The position numbers and the translations under genes are program-made. Positions 61,589 to 64,000 of a DNA stretch of 64,000 bases are shown here, one piece after another. The DNA comes from Hydrogenispora ethanolica (GTDB taxonomy: Bacteria > Bacillota > UBA4882 > UBA8346): contig NZ_SLUN01000006.1 in the NCBI RefSeq assembly GCF_004340685.1, forward strand, positions 62,001-126,000. The letters are read 5' to 3'. Position 1 is the stretch's first letter. Each line of letters starts with the position of its first letter. Under the pieces are notes generated by a model. That model did not search any database and was not told where the DNA came from. It worked only from the letters and a program-made list of their open reading frames with translations.

Positions 61589-63049
61589 ATGGAAATTTAC
61601 GTGGTGCAATCCGGGGATACGTTTTACGCGATTGCGCAAAGGTACGGCCTGACAACGGCCCAACTCCAGGCGGCCAATGAGATACCCGATCCGGCAAAGC
61701 TGGCGGTCGGTCAAGCGCTGCTCATCCCCACGCCGACCGCGGTGGCGCTGAGCTATACGGTACGGAGCGGCGACACCCTCTACCAATTGGCGCAGTTGTT
61801 CGGTACCACGGTGAGCGCCATTGCCCAGGCCAATTCCATCTCCAATCCGGCGCAGATCGCGGTCGGCCAGGTCTTGACGATTCCCGGCTGGTCGCAGTCG
61901 CAGTATACAGTGCGATCCGGGGATACGCTGTATCAGATCTCCAGCCGCTATAATACGACGGCCAGTTTGATCGCCAGGGTCAACGGGATTGCCAACCCGG
62001 CCCTGATCTATCCCGGCCAGGTCTTGACGATACCGCAACCCGGGACGGCGGCGGTGACGCCGACCAGCATCGAATCGATCGCTTATTTTCAAATCAGCGG
62101 CATCAGCAGGCTGGAGCAGTCCGTCGCCCAGCTCGGCCAGTATTTTACCTACGGCGCGCTCTTTCATTATCCGGTGAGCGCCACCGGCACGCTGACCATC
62201 TCCGCCAACACGCAGCGGGCGGTCACCGCGCTTTGGAATCAGAACGTCAAGCCGCTGGCGGTCATCACCAACTGGGGCGCGACCGGGACTTTCGAATCGG
62301 AATTGGCCCGGACCATCATGAGCGATCCGGCGGTGAAAAGCCAGACCATTGCGAATACGCTCGCGCTGTTGAACAGTTATCAGTTCGCCGGGGTGAACGT
62401 GGATTTTGAAAACATGTATCCGGAGGACCGCCCGCTTTATAACAGCTTCATCAGCGACTTGGCGGCCGCTCTCCGGCCGCGCGGTTATACCGTGTCGTTG
62501 GCGGTGGCGCCCAAAGCCGCGGATCTGCCGAACGCATCATGGGTGGGGGCCTTTGACTACGCGACGCTGGGATCGCTGGTCGACCTGGTGTTTATCATGA
62601 CCTACGAGTGGGGCTGGGTCGGCGGTCCGCCGATGGCGATCTCCCCCATCAACCAGGTGCGCCGGGTATTGACCTATGCGGTCTCCCAGATACCCGCCGC
62701 CAAAGTGATGCAGGGGGTGCCGCTTTACGGCTACGATTGGCCGATCCCGCAGACGCCGGAGCGATTGGCGGCAACGGTCGACCTGGTAAACGTCTATACG
62801 TTGGCCACCGACTATAATGCGGCGATTCAGTATGATACCACGAGCCAGGCGCCCTGGTTCCGATATACCGATACCGGGGGCCAGCAACATGAGGTGTGGT
62901 TCGACGACGCCCGTTCGGTGACTGTCAAATACCAGACCGCCCAGGAGTTCGGCCTGCGCGGCGTGGGCTTCTGGAGCCCCATCAACCAACCCTATGGCTT
63001 CACCGCCAATTGGTTGATCTTCGACGAAAGGTTTAATGTATCAAAATAG
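61589..63049 (+). CDS. LysM x3 plus GH18 spore-type glycosidase (YaaH/SleL-like)
   Basis: 486 residues from ATG 61589 (AGGAAGTGAG upstream). Three LysM repeats at about residues 2-46, 53-97 and 102-147, each with the YxVxSGDTxYxIA form (YVVQSGDTFYAIAQRYG, YTVRSGDTLYQLAQLFG, YTVRSGDTLYQISSRYN). The GH18 barrel has VNVDFENMYPE with catalytic E274 and ends WLIFDERFNVSK. No signal peptide, as in YaaH and SleL, which enter the spore coat or act on cortex peptidoglycan. It suggests a spore-forming host. Confidence 0.9.
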   Translation: MEIYVVQSGDTFYAIAQRYGLTTAQLQAANEIPDPAKLAVGQALLIPTPTAVALSYTVRSGDTLYQLAQLFGTTVSAIAQANSISNPAQIAVGQVLTIPGWSQSQYTVRSGDTLYQISSRYNTTASLIARVNGIANPALIYPGQVLTIPQPGTAAVTPTSIESIAYFQISGISRLEQSVAQLGQYFTYGALFHYPVSATGTLTISANTQRAVTALWNQNVKPLAVITNWGATGTFESELARTIMSDPAVKSQTIANTLALLNSYQFAGVNVDFENMYPEDRPLYNSFISDLAAALRPRGYTVSLAVAPKAADLPNASWVGAFDYATLGSLVDLVFIMTYEWGWVGGPPMAISPINQVRRVLTYAVSQIPAAKVMQGVPLYGYDWPIPQTPERLAATVDLVNVYTLATDYNAAIQYDTTSQAPWFRYTDTGGQQHEVWFDDARSVTVKYQTAQEFGLRGVGFWSPINQPYGFTANWLIFDERFNVSK

Positions 63050-63068
63050 CAGAACAGGGAGTCCTCGG

Positions 63069-63110
63069 ACCGGCGGCGCATCAATCTCAACCGCCGGTTT
63101 TTTATTTTTG
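63069..63110 (+). terminator. Terminator after the LysM-GH18 gene
   Basis: ACCGGCGG and CCGCCGGT pair across 14 nt, followed by TTTTTATTTTTG. Confidence 0.8.
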
Positions 63111-63147
63111 TACGTAACCACGGGGAACCTGGGGCAATGAAGCGGTT

Positions 63148-64000
63148 TTACGCTTTGACCGTGATGATATCGCTCCAGCGGGTGGTATAACAGGGAGATA
63201 ATTTGGCCCGCCGCAATTGCCAGTCGCCGTCGCCCACTCCCTGGGCCGCGACTTGGACGGCATCCGGGCCGAAGCGCAGGCTGATCCGGTCCAGCGCCGC
63301 CATTAAGGCCCGTTGTTTTTCCCGTTCCACCGTATCAAAGAGCGAACCCTGCACCCGATCTTCGGGGACAATCTCGGAGACCAGAACGCCCGCTTTTTTA
63401 TAGCGAAAACCGGGACGGAAGATCGTTTCGAACGAGTCCAGAGCGTAGTGAACCAATTCCAAGCTGCTACTGGTGGCCACCGGCAAGCGGCGGACGGCGT
63501 TGCGGGCGTATTGCGGTTCGTTGGGATTGAACTCATTGGTGTGGATGAAGACCATCAGGACGCCGGCGCACGATCGCTGCCGGCGCAGTTTGAAAGCGCA
63601 GCGGGCCGCAAAGGTGGCGACCGCCTCCCGGATGGGGGCCTTTTCGGTTTGGAATGTTCCAAACGACCGCGAGGTGCAGATCGCTTGCTTGGCGGGGGGA
63701 GCGGTCTCCAGACTCAGACAGGAGACTCCCTCCAGTTCTTTTTTGATGCGCAGGCCGGCCACGGTCATCTTCCGGCGCACCCAGCCGTCAGAGAGCCGGA
63801 TGAGATCCCACGCCGTATTGGCCCCATGGGACCGCAGCAGCTTGGCATACTGCCGGCCGATTCCCCAAATCTCTTCCACGGCAAAGCGTTGCAGGCACTG
63901 GGCGGTATTTTCGGGGGTGAGGACAAAGACCCCTTGATTCTCGGGGACCTTTTTGGCAAAATGGTTCGCCAGTTTGGCGAGCACTTTGGTGGGGCCGATC
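63148..64000 (-). CDS. UmuC-like Y-family DNA polymerase, 5' part beyond window
   Basis: The frame runs off the right edge and 284 residues are visible. The edge text GPTKVLAKLANHFAKK is the conserved Y-family region after the active-site carboxylates. VEEIWGIGRQYAKLLRSHG follows (helix-hairpin-helix thumb). The C-terminus has the ImpB/MucB/UmuC little-finger and DUF4113-like parts (KAGVLVSEIVPEDRVQGSLF and RWSDIITVKA). These error-prone polymerases are usually SOS-induced. The start, any LexA box and a partner are outside the window. Confidence 0.88.
   Translation of the reverse strand, partial: IGPTKVLAKLANHFAKKVPENQGVFVLTPENTAQCLQRFAVEEIWGIGRQYAKLLRSHGANTAWDLIRLSDGWVRRKMTVAGLRIKKELEGVSCLSLETAPPAKQAICTSRSFGTFQTEKAPIREAVATFAARCAFKLRRQRSCAGVLMVFIHTNEFNPNEPQYARNAVRRLPVATSSSLELVHYALDSFETIFRPGFRYKKAGVLVSEIVPEDRVQGSLFDTVEREKQRALMAALDRISLRFGPDAVQVAAQGVGDGDWQLRRAKLSPCYTTRWSDIITVKA

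Overview
The window looks like chromosomal DNA of a Bacillota (Firmicutes) bacterium: strong Shine-Dalgarno sites, frequent TTG/GTG starts, a YaaH/SleL-type LysM-glycosidase of the kind found in spore formers, a YesM/YesN pair, a PerR-like regulator beside AhpC, and CUT1 sugar operons without their own ATPase. Genus is not determinable by eye. A Limnochordia/Hydrogenispora-like lineage is only a guess.

Positions 1-15265 form an AT-rich genomic island. It ends at the displaced 3' half of a tRNA-Glu gene (15217-15265), a classic attachment-site scar; the intact tRNA and integrase would lie left of the window. The island carries a truncated ParB-like gene, a ribbon-helix-helix protein with repeated GTGTACAC sites, a GIY-YIG (T5orf172) gene with an A-tract frameshift, and decayed IS1595 and IS630 transposase pieces. 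A probable defence group follows (membrane protein, AbiU2-like HEPN protein, AIPR protein with a nuclease-like N-terminus). On the minus strand sits a lone tail cassette of a 1592-codon tape-measure protein and four small upstream genes, with no capsid, portal, terminase or baseplate genes in view. A nested palindromic intergenic element (15.8-16.2 kb) follows the scar.

From 16.4 kb the DNA is GC-richer metabolic chromosome. (i) 16.4-25.4 kb: YesM/YesN two-component system, sugar-binding protein, two CUT1 permeases, FAD-dependent oxidoreductase and DapA-family aldolase, probably for a sugar acid or related carbohydrate. (ii) 25.6-28.4 kb: peroxide defence (PerR-like regulator with promoter and operator, AhpC, and an AhpF-like reductase with swapped domain order). 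(iii) 29.4-42.4 kb: YheO-like regulator and a long peptide-import operon (DppA, B, C, D, F) with an enolase-superfamily dehydratase, a threonine-synthase-like PLP enzyme, an amidohydrolase, an M20 deacylase, a beta-lactamase-fold hydrolase and RidA. (iv) 42.7-52.0 kb: LacI regulator, sugar ABC importer, GH36 alpha-galactosidase and a cytoplasmic clan-A glycosidase with CBM-like domains; a shared palindrome precedes both the regulator and the importer. (v) 52.9-59.6 kb: membrane transporter, hydantoinase/oxoprolinase-family protein, HExxH protein, GntR regulator and mannitol-dehydrogenase-family enzyme. (vi) 59.8-64 kb: BMP-family binding protein, LysM-GH18 protein and the end of a UmuC-like polymerase.

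The most unusual signal is a set of three sequence-unrelated intergenic arrays (28.64-28.98, 37.13-37.40 and 52.06-52.42 kb) that share an exact or near-exact 21-bp period. I know of no described family matching this; it is the best candidate for something new here.
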